Shown: positions 35,743-45,367 of the stretch, in pieces
How positions within the stretch are numbered: the stretch's first letter is position 1
Layout of the letters: the number at the start of each line of letters is the position of its first letter
NCBI RefSeq assembly: GCF_001477495.1
Contig: NZ_LDTF01000029.1
Location: 1 to 64,000 of the forward strand
Direction of reading: 5' to 3'
Origin: Sphingomonas yabuuchiae
GTDB taxonomy: Bacteria; Pseudomonadota; Alphaproteobacteria; Sphingomonadales; Sphingomonadaceae
Length of the DNA: 64,000 nt
Made by a program: the position numbers and the translations under genes
The notes under the pieces: generated by a model
What the model saw: only the letters and a program-made list of their open reading frames with translations
What the model was told of the DNA's origin: nothing
Database searches by the model: none

Positions 35743-36984
35743 ATGGCGGCGACGTCCGTCGGTGAAGCGCGCAATACCGAACGCTATCTGCAAAAGCGGG
35801 ACGCCATCCTGGCGGCAGCGGCACAGGTCATCAACGAGCAATCGGCCAAGGGCATGACCTTCGCCGATGTCGCGCGGCGGGTCGGGCTGAACACCACTAG
35901 CGTCACCTATTATTTCCGTCGCAAGGAAGACCTGGCAGCGGCGGCGTTCGAGCATACGCTGGAACGGCTGCTGGAGATGCTGGCCGAGGCCGCAGAGGAG
36001 CCGACGCCGCAAGCCCGCGTCGCCCGCTATCTGTCGATCAACATGGCGCGGCTGGCGCGGATCGAACGCGGTGAGGAAACGCCCTTCGCCGTGCTCTCCG
36101 ACCTGCGCGCCATGGAAGAACCGCTACGCGGCCAGTTGATGGCCGGATGGCAGAAGGTCTTCCGCGCCACCCGCAGCCTATGGGGTCCCGCGCCCAGCCG
36201 TGCGCATACCGACCTGTACGGCGCGCGTGCCCATGTGCTGCTGGAGAATACCTTCTGGCTGCCCATGTGGCTCGACCGGTACGAACCCGATCAATTTGGC
36301 CGGGTCGAGGAACGGCTGCTCGACGTGCTGACCCATGGTATCGCCGCTCCCGGATCGACCTGGAACCCCACCATGCTCGACATGGATGCGCCAGGTGCGC
36401 GCGATGGCGAGCCGGGGCGCGAGGCTTTCCTGCTGGCGGCGACGCGGCTCATCAACCAGCTCGGCTATCGCGGCGCCAGCGTGCAGCGTATCGCCTCCGA
36501 ATTGAACGTCACCAAGGGCAGCTTCTACCACCATCTCGACGCCAAGGACGATCTGGTCGCGGCCTGCTATCGCCGCAGCTTCGACACGATCACCGCTGCA
36601 CAGCAGTTGGCCGACGCCGCCGGGGGCAGCCAGTGGCACCGGCTGTCGAGCGCGATCGCGACCCTGCTCGACATTCAGTTCGCCGAGCGCGGGCCGCTCC
36701 TGCGCACGAGCGCGCTGTCCAGCCTGTCCGGCGAGGTGCGTGCCCAGATGGTCGACCGATCCAACCGGATCGCGCGGCGCTATGCAGGCACCATCATGGA
36801 CGGGGTCGGCGAAGGGTCGATCCGCGCCGTCGATGCATTGATCGCCGCGCAGGCGCTGATGGCGATCCAGAACGCCGCCTTCGACATGCGCAAATGGGCC
36901 GGGACGATGGAGCGTCCGCACGCCATCGCGCTCTATGCCTCGACCATCCTGTACGGCATGTTCGACGACCGTTTCCTGGACTGA
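35743..36984 (+). CDS. TetR-type regulator with two tandem TetR modules
   Basis: 413 residues from ATG 35743; in-frame ATGs at 35659, 35719 and 35734 are possible, but GGAGG at 35727 suits 35743 best. The first HTH is at about 12-60 (ILAAAAQVINEQSAKGMTFA, GLNTTSVTYYFRRKEDL); a second complete HTH is at about 230-275 (LAATRLINQLGYRGASVQRI, LNVTKGSFYHHLDAKDDLVA). Each is followed by its own helical ligand domain. A normal TetR is about 200 residues and works as a dimer, so this protein is a fused pseudo-dimer. The ligand is unknown; proximity to tesB suggests an acyl-CoA-related effector, as inference. Confidence 0.88.
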   Translation: MAATSVGEARNTERYLQKRDAILAAAAQVINEQSAKGMTFADVARRVGLNTTSVTYYFRRKEDLAAAAFEHTLERLLEMLAEAAEEPTPQARVARYLSINMARLARIERGEETPFAVLSDLRAMEEPLRGQLMAGWQKVFRATRSLWGPAPSRAHTDLYGARAHVLLENTFWLPMWLDRYEPDQFGRVEERLLDVLTHGIAAPGSTWNPTMLDMDAPGARDGEPGREAFLLAATRLINQLGYRGASVQRIASELNVTKGSFYHHLDAKDDLVAACYRRSFDTITAAQQLADAAGGSQWHRLSSAIATLLDIQFAERGPLLRTSALSSLSGEVRAQMVDRSNRIARRYAGTIMDGVGEGSIRAVDALIAAQALMAIQNAAFDMRKWAGTMERPHAIALYASTILYGMFDDRFLD

Positions 36985-37102
36985 CGCGGACAATTTGCGA
37001 CAAAAGCTGAGCGAACCCGACATGATCGGGGGACAGCCGGGATGCAAAAGGGTCATCGTTCGGCAGGGACTTGCCCCTCGCCGCGAAGAGGATGCCCACC
37101 CC

Positions 37103-37633
37103 ATGCGAAAGACCATGTTCGGCCTTTCCCCCGCCCTGCTGCTGGGCGCCACGCTGCTGACCGCGACCGCCGTTCAGGCGCAGAGCGATGCCCCGCCCCC
37201 GCCCGGCGGAGGCATGCGCTGGGGCATGCGCTGGGGCATGCGCGGCGGTCTGATGGGCGTGCAGCCCGACGCCAGCGGCAATATCACCCGCCCGGCCGCG
37301 CTGGCCGCCGCCGACCAGCGCTTCGCCGCGATGGATGCCAATCACGACGGCACCGTCACCCCCGACGAGATGCGCGCCTATCGCGAGCAACGCCGCGCCG
37401 AACACGCCGCACGCCGCCCCGGTGCCGACCGTCCCGGCCGCCCCGCGCCCCAGCCTATCACCGCCGACGCCTTTCGCGCCCGCGCCGCCGCCATGTTCGA
37501 CCGGCTGGACACCAATCATGACGGCAAGGTCGATGCCGCCGAACGCGCTGCCGCGCCGCGCTGGGGTGGACGTCATGGCGGCGGGATGCAGGGCTCCAGC
37601 CAGGCTCAGCCGTCGCAATCCGACGCCGACTGA
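37103..37633 (+). CDS. Secreted EF-hand protein
   Basis: 176 residues. A signal peptide (MRKTMFGLSPALLLGATLLT with cleavage near VQA-QS at about residue 25) exports it to the periplasm. Two canonical calcium loops follow: DANHDGTVTPDE and DTNHDGKVDAAE, about 60 residues apart and joined by an R/P/A-rich linker. Near the N-terminus there is a small repeat of G-M-R-W (MRWGMRWGMRGG). It resembles small calcium-binding proteins common in sphingomonads; the partner is unknown. It ends at a strong terminator and is followed by a two-component system, which may be unrelated. Confidence 0.85.
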   Translation: MRKTMFGLSPALLLGATLLTATAVQAQSDAPPPPGGGMRWGMRWGMRGGLMGVQPDASGNITRPAALAAADQRFAAMDANHDGTVTPDEMRAYREQRRAEHAARRPGADRPGRPAPQPITADAFRARAAAMFDRLDTNHDGKVDAAERAAAPRWGGRHGGGMQGSSQAQPSQSDAD

Positions 37634-37645
37634 GCGGCAAAGCGG

Positions 37646-37694
37646 AAGGGACGGGCCATTCTCCCCCAAATTTCCTTCATGGCCCGTCCCTTTT
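37646..37694 (+). terminator. Intrinsic terminator of the EF-hand gene
   Basis: AAGGGACGGGCCAT and ATGGCCCGTCCCTT form a 14-bp stem with a 19-base loop; the 3' arm runs straight into the T-run. It begins 12 bases past the stop codon. Confidence 0.88.
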
Positions 37695-37728
37695 GCGGCC
37701 CGCGCCCACCATGCTAGACCCCGAACCC

Positions 37729-38448
37729 ATGTCCGAAACGCCGCATTTGCTGCTCGTCGATGACGAGCGTTCGATCCGCGAGCCGCTGGCCGTCTATCTG
37801 ACCAAACAGGGTTTCCGCGTGACCCAGGCGGGCGATGCCGCCTCGGCGCGCACGCGGCTGGCCGCCTATGCGATCGACCTTGTCATCCTGGACATCATGA
37901 TGCCCGGCGAGGACGGCCTGTCGCTTTGTCGACATATCGCGGCGACCAGCGAGGTACCGGTCATCCTGCTCACCGCCCGCGCCGAGGAAACCGATCGGAT
38001 CGTCGGGCTGGAGATGGGCGCGGACGATTATGTCGTGAAGCCCTTTTCACCGCGCGAACTGGCGACCCGCGCCAAGGTCGTGCTGCGCCGGACCCAGGCG
38101 GGCGGCGCGCGTCATCATGCGCCCGACAGCGGCTCCTATGCCTTTGCGGGCTGGGTGCTGAAATCGGGCGAGCGCTCGCTGGTCGACCGCGAGGGGGTGT
38201 CGGTGATGCTGTCGACCGGCGAATACAACCTGCTGCTGGCGCTCGTCAGCCGCCCGCGCCAGGTGCTGACCCGCGACCAGCTGCTCGACCTGACCCAGGG
38301 GCGCGAGGCGGCGGCCTTCGACCGGGCGATCGACAATCAGGTCAGCCGTCTGCGCCGCAAGATCGAGGCGGACCCCAAGTCGCCCGAGATCATCAAGACC
38401 GTCTGGGGTGGCGGCTATACGCTCGCCGCCGAAGTCACCCGCCTGTGA
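37729..38448 (+). CDS. OmpR/PhoB-family response regulator
   Basis: 239 residues from ATG 37729 (an ATG at 37711 is the alternative). The receiver domain has the acidic pair LLVDDERSI at 8-16, phospho-Asp55 in LVILDIMMPGEDG, and the conserved Lys in YVVKPFSPREL. The C-terminal winged helix has LTRDQLLDLTQGREAAAFDR and the closing IDNQVSRLRRKIE...IKTVWGGGYTL. It acts in the cytoplasm as a DNA-binding regulator. Its TGA overlaps the GTG of the kinase gene, so it is coupled to its partner. The signal is unknown. Confidence 0.93.
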   Translation: MSETPHLLLVDDERSIREPLAVYLTKQGFRVTQAGDAASARTRLAAYAIDLVILDIMMPGEDGLSLCRHIAATSEVPVILLTARAEETDRIVGLEMGADDYVVKPFSPRELATRAKVVLRRTQAGGARHHAPDSGSYAFAGWVLKSGERSLVDREGVSVMLSTGEYNLLLALVSRPRQVLTRDQLLDLTQGREAAAFDRAIDNQVSRLRRKIEADPKSPEIIKTVWGGGYTLAAEVTRL

Positions 38449-39794
38449 AGCCCGGCGCCGTGACGCTGCGCTTCTGGCCGCGTCGGCTGGCGGCGCAGAT
38501 GGCCGTCCTGCTCGCCATCGCGCTGTTCGTGGCACAGGCGATCAATTTCACCCTGCTCCTGCACGAACGCCGCAGCCTGATCCTGGAACAGACGTCGGGC
38601 CCCGCCATCGCCCGGCTGAACGATGCGATCGAGCGCGCCGCGAGCGGCAAGCCGCTTCCCCCCGATCGCGGGCGGGTCCGCCCCTCGACCGTCAACCCGA
38701 TCCGACCGAACCTGCCCCGCGTGCCCGAAGTGGAGGCGCTCATCCGCGAGGGACTGGCCGAACTCGGGCATCCGGTCGCGCGGGTCGTGACCGGCGTCCG
38801 TCCGTTCCAGCCCGAGGATTTCGACTGGCCGCGCCGTCGTTTCGACCGACGCCGCCATCCGGCGATGGAGTTGCTGATCGCGGTCGAGCGGACGGGCGGC
38901 GGCTGGCTGGTCACGCGGTCTTTCTGGCCGAGCGACGAGATGACCCTGGTCTGGCGCCTGATCGCGCAGACGCTGATCCTGTACGGCATCATCCTGCTGC
39001 CGGTGTTGTGGATCGGGCGGCGGATTTCACGCCCCCTGCGCGACCTGACCCGGGCGGCCGAGGGATTCGACCCGCGTGCGCCGGGCGAAACCATTCCCGA
39101 ACAGGGGCCGCTCGACGTGTCCAGCCTGATCGCCGCCTTCAATGCGCTGCGCCTGCGGATCGGGGCGATGCTGGAGGAAAAGGATCGGATGCTCGGCGCG
39201 ATCGGGCATGACCTGCGCACGCCGCTCGCCGCGCTGCGCGTGCGCATCGAGTCGGTCGAGGACGAACAGGACCGGCTGCGCATGGCCGACACCATCGCCG
39301 AGATGAACAAGACGCTGGAGGATATCCTGTCGCTCGCCCGCATGGGACGCCCCAGCGAGGCGGAGACCGATGTCGACCTGAATGCGCTGGTCGATGCGGT
39401 GGTCGCCGACTTCCACGACCTGGGGCAGGATGTCAGCTTCGAGGAAGGCGGGCGACTGCGGCTGAAACTGCGACCGTCGCTGATGCGGCGCGCGGTGCGC
39501 AACCTGATCGAGAATGCGATCAAATATGGTCATGCCGCCGATGTCCGCATCGACGCGCAGGCCCAGCATATCGCGATCACCGTCGCCGACCGGGGGCCCG
39601 GCATCGCCGAGGATCAACTGGAAACGGTGTTCGATCCCTTCACCCGGCTGGAAACTTCACGCAATCGCGAAACCGGCGGTGTCGGCCTGGGTCTGGCGCT
39701 CGCCCGCTCGATCGTGCGCGAGGCGGGGGGCGACATTCGCCTCGCCAACCGGCCCGAAGGAGGATTGGCCGCGACGATCACCCTGCCCCGCTGA
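38445..39794 (+). CDS. Sensor histidine kinase, EnvZ-like
   Basis: 449 residues from GTG 38445, overlapping the regulator stop (GTGA). There are two membrane helices (about 16-36 and 172-195) with a periplasmic domain of about 135 residues between them that is rich in R and P (RPFQPEDFDWPRRRFDRRRH). A HAMP domain follows (about 196-245). The phospho-acceptor is His255 in MLGAIGHDLRTPLAAL. The ATPase domain has NLIENAIKYG, ITVADRGPGIAEDQL and TGGVGLGLALARSIV. The periplasmic domain is basic, so an anionic or metal signal is possible, but that is only a guess. Confidence 0.94.
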   Translation: MKPGAVTLRFWPRRLAAQMAVLLAIALFVAQAINFTLLLHERRSLILEQTSGPAIARLNDAIERAASGKPLPPDRGRVRPSTVNPIRPNLPRVPEVEALIREGLAELGHPVARVVTGVRPFQPEDFDWPRRRFDRRRHPAMELLIAVERTGGGWLVTRSFWPSDEMTLVWRLIAQTLILYGIILLPVLWIGRRISRPLRDLTRAAEGFDPRAPGETIPEQGPLDVSSLIAAFNALRLRIGAMLEEKDRMLGAIGHDLRTPLAALRVRIESVEDEQDRLRMADTIAEMNKTLEDILSLARMGRPSEAETDVDLNALVDAVVADFHDLGQDVSFEEGGRLRLKLRPSLMRRAVRNLIENAIKYGHAADVRIDAQAQHIAITVADRGPGIAEDQLETVFDPFTRLETSRNRETGGVGLGLALARSIVREAGGDIRLANRPEGGLAATITLPR

Positions 39795-39816
39795 TCTCCC
39801 CCTTACGGGGAGGATC
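39793..39816. terminator. Convergent hairpin overlapping both stop codons
   Basis: GATC-TCCCC and GGGGA-GATC arms pair around a short loop with one bulged G, in the 20-bp gap between the kinase and the MFS gene, and cover both stops. It has no T-run. The CTCCCC/GGGGAG core resembles the outer hairpins of the larger repeat at 52381-52515. Confidence 0.5.
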
Positions 39817-41296
39817 AAGCGTCCCGCGCCACCCGCAGCATCGCCATCGCGGCCAGCGTCATCACCCCGGCGGCGACCGCCATCGCCCAGACGAGATTGC
39901 CCGGGAAGAAATGCCCGACCACCGCGCCCATGATCGACGACACGATCAACTGTGGCAGCACGATAAAGATGTTGAACAAGCCCATGTAAATGCCAAGCTT
40001 TTCGGCAGGCAGCGCCGCCGACAGGATGGCATAGGGCATGGTCAGGATCGACGCCCAGGCGATACCGACCAGCACCATCGATGCCATCAACCACCACGCA
40101 TCGCGGATCACCAGAAACGAAGCAAAGCCGGCCGCGCCGCAGAGCAGCCCCAGGATATGCGTGTTGCGCCGTCCGATCGCCTTGGCGAGCGACGGCAGCG
40201 CAAAGGCCCAGAGTGTCGCCACCCCGCTATAGACCGCGAACAGCACGCCGACCCAGTTCGCCCCCTCGTTGAACGCGGCACTGTTCGCATCGCTGCTGTG
40301 GAACACCCGCTCAGCCACGATGGGCGTCGTGTAGATCCACATGATGAACAGCGCCGACCAGGTGAAGAACTGCACGAGCGCCAACCGCTTCATGGTTTCC
40401 GGCATCGCCGCCAGATCGGCGAGGATCTGGCTGAGCGCATTGCCGCAACGCCCGCCCCGCACCAGTGCGGCGCTGGCGATCTTGGCAAGGCCGAAGGCGA
40501 TCAGCCCGCCGCCCAGCAGATAGACCGGCTTGTCCAGCCCCAGCCAGCCGACGCCCGCCACGACCAGCGCACCCGCGACGATCCAGAACGGTGCCGCGTC
40601 GATCCGGTCGCTCGGGGCCGCATCGCTTTGCGCCGCCTGTCCTTCGTCGCTTTCGGCAAAGGCGGCCAGTTGCTGCGGCGAATATTCGCGCGTGGTCAGG
40701 ACCGTCCACAGCACCGCGACGAACAGCGCCACTGCGCCGATGTAAAAGCCGTAGCGCACCGACGGCGGCACCTCGCCCGGCCCCGCCACATTCGCAACAT
40801 GGAACACATCGGTCAGCAGCATCGGCGCCAGCGACCCCAGCACCGCGCCAGCGCCGATGAACCCGGTCTGGAACGCATAGCCCGCCGTCCGCTGGCGGCT
40901 GGGTAACATATCGCCGACAAAGGCGCGAAACGGCTCCATCGAGATGTTGAGCGAAGCGTCGAGCAGCCACAACAGCATCGCGGCCGCCAGCAGCCCGCCT
41001 GCATTGGGCATGCCCACCAGCGCCAGCGTCGCCAGCACGGCGCCGGCCAGGAAATAGGGTCGCCGCCGCCCGAACCGGCCCCAGGTCCGATCGCTATAAT
41101 GGCCGATCACCGGCTGGACGAGCAGTCCGGTCAGGGGTGCCGCGATCCACAGGAACGCCAAGTCCTTTTCCGCCGTCCCCAGCGACTGGAAGATGCGGCT
41201 GACATTCGCATTTTGCAGGGCGAAGCCGATCTGGATGCCGAAAAAGCCGAACGAGGTGTTCCACAACCCCCAAAAGCCCTGACGCGGCTTCTCCAT
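39815..41296 (-). CDS. malY: Inner-membrane sugar transporter, MFS (MalY-like, SLC45/GPH type)
   Basis: 493 residues from ATG 41296 with GGGAGAGG in front. Twelve or so helices; the first loop has PVIGHYSDRTWGRFGRRRPY, the expanded MFS 'DRxxGRxGRRRP' signature seen in sucrose/maltose symporters, and NISMEPFRAFVGDMLPSRQR is the equivalent region of helix 4-5. It lies 32 bp after the LacI gene on the same strand and opposite the TonB receptor, as MalY does in Caulobacter. It probably carries maltose or maltodextrins from the periplasm to the cytoplasm with protons. The central loop (about 215-245) is hydrophilic. Confidence 0.85.
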   Translation of the reverse strand: MEKPRQGFWGLWNTSFGFFGIQIGFALQNANVSRIFQSLGTAEKDLAFLWIAAPLTGLLVQPVIGHYSDRTWGRFGRRRPYFLAGAVLATLALVGMPNAGGLLAAAMLLWLLDASLNISMEPFRAFVGDMLPSRQRTAGYAFQTGFIGAGAVLGSLAPMLLTDVFHVANVAGPGEVPPSVRYGFYIGAVALFVAVLWTVLTTREYSPQQLAAFAESDEGQAAQSDAAPSDRIDAAPFWIVAGALVVAGVGWLGLDKPVYLLGGGLIAFGLAKIASAALVRGGRCGNALSQILADLAAMPETMKRLALVQFFTWSALFIMWIYTTPIVAERVFHSSDANSAAFNEGANWVGVLFAVYSGVATLWAFALPSLAKAIGRRNTHILGLLCGAAGFASFLVIRDAWWLMASMVLVGIAWASILTMPYAILSAALPAEKLGIYMGLFNIFIVLPQLIVSSIMGAVVGHFFPGNLVWAMAVAAGVMTLAAMAMLRVARDA

Positions 41297-41328
41297 AACC
41301 TCTCCCAAAATTCTGTTATCATTATGAT

Positions 41329-42360
41329 TTATGGCCGAATACTGGACCCACGTACGACCAGGCTAGCCGGGAGCAGGCTGGGCGGCGGCGCCGTACCGGC
41401 AATCTCGGCGAGAAGCGCGCGGACCAGCAACCGGCCCGCGGCCGCCGCGTCCTGGACCACGGTCGTCAGCGGCGGATGCGCGAAGCTCGCCGCCGGAATA
41501 TCGTCGAACCCGACCAGCGAGACGTCGGCGGGCACGCGCAAACCCGCCTCGGCCAGCACGCGCATGGCGGCCAGCGCGATCAAATCGCTCGCCGCCATGA
41601 TGCCGTCAAAGGGCTTGCCCCGCGCCAGCAACTCGCGCGCGGCGCGCTCGCCTTCCTCTTCGCTGGAAATGGCACCGACCTGGAACGCGGCGTCGCACGC
41701 CAGCCCCGCTTCGGACAGGGCGTCGCAATAGCCGCGATAGCGATCGTGAAATTCGGGATAATGGTCGGTCGCATCGCCCAGAAACGCGATGCGCTTGCGC
41801 CCCTGCGCGATCAGGTGTCGCGTCGCCGCCAGCGCGCCCGCATGATTGTCGCATCCGATGGTCAGTCCCGGCTGCCCCGGCGCGACCGAACCCCAGCGCA
41901 CGAAATGGGTGCCGCGCGCGACCAGCGTCTCCAACTGTTCGCGATAGGCGGCATAGTCGCCATAGCCCAGCAGGATCAGCCCATCGGCGCGGTGGCTATC
42001 CTCATAATCGGCCTGCCAGTTGCTGGTCGGGTTCTGGAACGAGACGAGCAGATCGTACCCGACCTCGGCACAGCTCTCCATGATCGAGCCCAACATGCCG
42101 AGAAAGAAGGGATTGATCAGCGTTCGACCCGGCGAGGGATCGCGGAACAGGAGGAGCGCCAGCGTCCGCGTCTGCCCGCTGCGCAGGTTCGATGCGGCGC
42201 GGTCGACCGTATAGTTCAGGGTCTTCGCGATCGCTTCGATCCGGGCACGCGTGGCCGCGCTGACCGATGGGCTTCCCCGGAGCGCACGACTGACCGTCGG
42301 CTGCGAAACGCCCGCCATTTGCGCGATGTCGAACGACGTGGGCTTACGCGGACCGGTCAA
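41329..42360 (-). CDS. LacI-family regulator of the maltose locus
   Basis: 343 residues. HTH and hinge at 6-65 (TSFDIAQMAGVSQPTVSRAL then DRAASNLRSGQT), followed by a periplasmic-binding-protein-like sensor domain (TLALLLFRDPSPGRTLINPF; GYGDYAAYREQ; LVGFDDIPAASFAHPPLTTV; the last is a standard LacI segment). The start is TTG 42360 behind AGGAGG. It probably represses the divergent receptor operon and its own operon, relieved by maltose or a derivative. The closest operator candidate is the ATACGTAT palindrome in the intervening region. Confidence 0.9.
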   Translation of the reverse strand: MTGPRKPTSFDIAQMAGVSQPTVSRALRGSPSVSAATRARIEAIAKTLNYTVDRAASNLRSGQTRTLALLLFRDPSPGRTLINPFFLGMLGSIMESCAEVGYDLLVSFQNPTSNWQADYEDSHRADGLILLGYGDYAAYREQLETLVARGTHFVRWGSVAPGQPGLTIGCDNHAGALAATRHLIAQGRKRIAFLGDATDHYPEFHDRYRGYCDALSEAGLACDAAFQVGAISSEEEGERAARELLARGKPFDGIMAASDLIALAAMRVLAEAGLRVPADVSLVGFDDIPAASFAHPPLTTVVQDAAAAGRLLVRALLAEIAGTAPPPSLLPASLVVRGSSIRP

Positions 42361-42565
42361 ATCAATGCTTCCTCCTCTCCCCTTCGCTTACCGGCTTTCA
42401 TGACGCGGGTTAAGCCGAAGTGCTGTCGTAATAATGCAACAGGCCGAACCGGCCGCATTGAATACGTATGCGGCAATATTCCTTTTCGGCGCGAACGATT
42501 TCACAGGAGGGCCAACAACCATACCCGTCCCTTGAATGAAGACGGGGTTTCCTGGAGGGGATTTC
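42361..42565. promoter_or_regulatory. Divergent control region of the maltose locus, with ATACGTAT palindrome
   Basis: The 205 bp separate the LacI regulator from the TonB receptor. The strongest element is the perfect 8-bp palindrome ATACGTAT at 42462-42469, flanked by TTGA and GCGG, about 100 bp before the receptor start; its CG-centred core is typical for LacI-family operators. GGAGGGG at 42554-42560 is the receptor ribosome-binding site. No confident -35/-10 pair was found. Confidence 0.5.
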
Positions 42566-45313
42566 ATGACGGTTCGCCCTGTGGCGCCGGCCGATGCCGC
42601 GCGCTCGTTCCTGAAGCTCGGGGTCAGCACGCTGGCCATGATCGTGGCCGCACCTGTCTTTGCGCAGAGCGTCGCGATCGTGCCCGCGCCCGCCACCAAT
42701 GCCCAGACCGATACCGCCGCCCAGCAGGCACAGGCGGACTCCGAACCGGGCGATATCGTCGTCACCGGCTTCCGCGCCGCGCTGGAAAATGCCGTCGCCG
42801 AAAAGAAGAACCGCGACCTCGTCGTCGAGTCCGTGTCGGCCGAGGATATCGGCAAGCTGCCCGACGCCTCGATCGCCGAGTCCATCGCCCGCCTGCCCGG
42901 CGTCACGTCGCAGCGCGTCAATGGCCGCTCCAACGCCATCTCGATCCGCGGCTTCGCCCCCGACTTCTCGACCACATTGCTCAACGGCCGCGAGCAGACC
43001 TCGACCGGCGACAACCGCGCCGTCGAATATGACCAGTATCCGGCCGAAGTCGTCAACCAGGTCCTGATCTACAAGACCGCCAATGCCGGGCTGATCGGCC
43101 AGGGCCTGTCGGGCACGGTCGACCTGAAGACGATCCGGCCGCTCGATTACGGCAAGCGCGTGATCTCGGTCGGCGCACGCGGCACCTATGCCGATATCGG
43201 CAAGCTGAATGCGGGGTCGAAGGACTTCGGCTACCGCGCCAGCGCGACCTATGTCGACCAGTTCGCCGACGATACGATCGGCGTCGCCCTGTCGGCCAGC
43301 TATCTGAACGAACCGTACCAGATTCAGGAAGGCAATGCCTGGGGCTATGCGCAGACGACGGTGGGCGGCCAGCCGGTCGACGTCATCGGCGGCTCGAAAT
43401 CCTATGTCACCTCGACCACGCTGAAGCGGCTGGGCCTGTCGGGCACGGTGCAGTGGCGGATGAGCGACACCTTCACCAGCACGCTCGACGGCTTCTATTC
43501 CGACTTCAACGACGACCAGATCAAGCGCGGGATCGAGCTGCCTCTGCAATGGGGGTCGGGCACTTCGCTGACCAACGTGGTGGTCAATAACGGCCTCGTA
43601 ACCTCGGGCACGTTCAACCGGGTCGAAGGCGTCGTGCGCAACGACTCGTTCCAGCGCAAGGCCAAGCTCTATTCGTTCGGCTACAACGGCAAGTACAAGG
43701 GCGACGACGGCTGGAGCGCCTTCATCGACCTCAGCTATTCGAAGACCGATCGCGACGAGGTGACGCTGGAGACCTATAGCGGCACCGGCTATGGCCAGGG
43801 CAATGGCGCGACCGACACGATCGGCTTCACCACCGGCCGTACCGGCACGGTCTTCCAGCCCACGCTCAACTATTCCGACCCCAACCTGATCCAGCTGACG
43901 GATCCGCTGGGCTGGGGCGGCTCGACGCGGCAGGCGGGCTATTTCAACGATCGCAAGATCCGCGACGAGATCAAGCAATACCGGGTCGAGATCGAGCGCC
44001 AGGTCGAGACGCCGATCGTCAGCGCGCTGCGCTTCGGCCTGAACTATACCGATCACGCCAAGTCGCTGGCGCCCAACGAATCCTTCGTCACCCTGCCGAA
44101 CGGCGCATTCATCGCACCGTTGCCGCAGCAATATCGCCAGACGCCGACCGACCTGACCTATCTGGGTCTGGGGCCGATGCTCAGCTACGATCCGCGCGCG
44201 CTGCTGGCGGGCGGGGTCATCGTGCTGACGCCGAACACCAGCCCCGACGTGCCCGCCAAGGCGTACACCACCACCGAGCATCTGATGACCGCCTATCTGC
44301 AGGCGGATTTGAAGGCGCAGCTGGGCGCGGCTGAGTTGACCGGCAATGTCGGCGTGCAGGCGGTCGGCACCGAACAGAAGTCGCGCGGGCTGATCTATAA
44401 CGGCACCGGCTATACCAACATCGCGCAAGGAGCGGATTACTGGGACATCCTGCCCAGTGCGAACCTGTCGCTGCGCCTGCCCAGCGACTGGGTGTTCCGC
44501 GTCGCCGCCGCGCGCCAGATGATGCGGCCGCGCTTCGACGACATGCGCGTCGCCCTGTCCTATGGCTTTGATGCGCAGCAGGGCCTGATCTCCGGCAATG
44601 GCGGCAACCCCTATCTGCGCCCGATCCGGTCGAACTCGTTCGACGTCACCGTCGAGAAGTATTTCGGCACGCGCGGCTATCTGGCGGCGCAGGGCTTCTA
44701 CAAGGATCTCAAAAGCTTCGTTTACAATCTTGAGCAGCCCTACGATTATACCGGGCTGCCTTTGCCCGCCTCGCTGCCCGCCGGTATCCCGACACAGGGG
44801 CGCATAACCCGGCCGATCAACGGCACCGGCGGCAAGATTTACGGCGTCGAGCTGGCGGGTACGCTGCCGTTGGGTCAGCTGGTCGGCTTCCTCGACGGCT
44901 TCGGCCTGACGGGCGGTGGGTCCTACACCAAGACCGAGATCACCCCGACGCCCGGTGGCGAGCCCGAGGATATCCCCGGCTATTCCCGCTGGGTGGCCAA
45001 CGGCACCGCCTTCTTCGAGAAGTGGGGCCTGAACATTCGCGGCTCGGTCCGTTACCGTTCGACCTTCGTGGGAGAGCTGTCGGGCTTCGGCGCAAACCGT
45101 GTCCGGCGCCGCGCGATCGACGAGACCATCGTCGACGGCCAGATCGGCTATGACTTCCAGGAGGGCACGTTCAAGGGGCTGTCGATCTTCGTGCAGGGCC
45201 AGAACCTGACCGATACCCCGTTCGTCACCACCAATGCCGGTCGCCGCGACGAGGTGATCGACTATCAGAGCTATGGCCGCCGGTTCCTGGCTGGGTTTAC
45301 CTATCGCTTCTGA
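42566..45313 (+). CDS. malA: TonB-dependent receptor for maltose/maltodextrins (MalA-like)
   Basis: 915 residues from ATG 42566, chosen over an ATG at 42536 because GGAGGGG lies six bases upstream. A signal peptide (about 1-33, ending PVFAQS) is followed by a TonB box GDIVVTG near residue 62, the plug domain (LPDASIAESIARLPGVTSQR and AISIRGFAPDFSTTLLNGRE), then a 22-strand barrel ending in LAGFTYRF with the C-terminal Phe needed for outer-membrane insertion. It is of the sugar-transport type (Caulobacter MalA class) by context. It heads a five-gene plus-strand run with glycosidases and a halogenase. Confidence 0.92.
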   Translation: MTVRPVAPADAARSFLKLGVSTLAMIVAAPVFAQSVAIVPAPATNAQTDTAAQQAQADSEPGDIVVTGFRAALENAVAEKKNRDLVVESVSAEDIGKLPDASIAESIARLPGVTSQRVNGRSNAISIRGFAPDFSTTLLNGREQTSTGDNRAVEYDQYPAEVVNQVLIYKTANAGLIGQGLSGTVDLKTIRPLDYGKRVISVGARGTYADIGKLNAGSKDFGYRASATYVDQFADDTIGVALSASYLNEPYQIQEGNAWGYAQTTVGGQPVDVIGGSKSYVTSTTLKRLGLSGTVQWRMSDTFTSTLDGFYSDFNDDQIKRGIELPLQWGSGTSLTNVVVNNGLVTSGTFNRVEGVVRNDSFQRKAKLYSFGYNGKYKGDDGWSAFIDLSYSKTDRDEVTLETYSGTGYGQGNGATDTIGFTTGRTGTVFQPTLNYSDPNLIQLTDPLGWGGSTRQAGYFNDRKIRDEIKQYRVEIERQVETPIVSALRFGLNYTDHAKSLAPNESFVTLPNGAFIAPLPQQYRQTPTDLTYLGLGPMLSYDPRALLAGGVIVLTPNTSPDVPAKAYTTTEHLMTAYLQADLKAQLGAAELTGNVGVQAVGTEQKSRGLIYNGTGYTNIAQGADYWDILPSANLSLRLPSDWVFRVAAARQMMRPRFDDMRVALSYGFDAQQGLISGNGGNPYLRPIRSNSFDVTVEKYFGTRGYLAAQGFYKDLKSFVYNLEQPYDYTGLPLPASLPAGIPTQGRITRPINGTGGKIYGVELAGTLPLGQLVGFLDGFGLTGGGSYTKTEITPTPGGEPEDIPGYSRWVANGTAFFEKWGLNIRGSVRYRSTFVGELSGFGANRVRRRAIDETIVDGQIGYDFQEGTFKGLSIFVQGQNLTDTPFVTTNAGRRDEVIDYQSYGRRFLAGFTYRF

Positions 45314-45367
45314 TGCCCCTACCCCCGCGCCGATCTGACCATCGGCGCGGGTTTCGTGAGACGCCGC

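Noticed and set aside
42458..42483. TTGAAT ... TATTCC as a sigma-70 promoter for the TonB receptor
   Set aside because: The spacer is 14 bp, too short, and the -10 match is poor; the palindrome within it is better explained as an operator.
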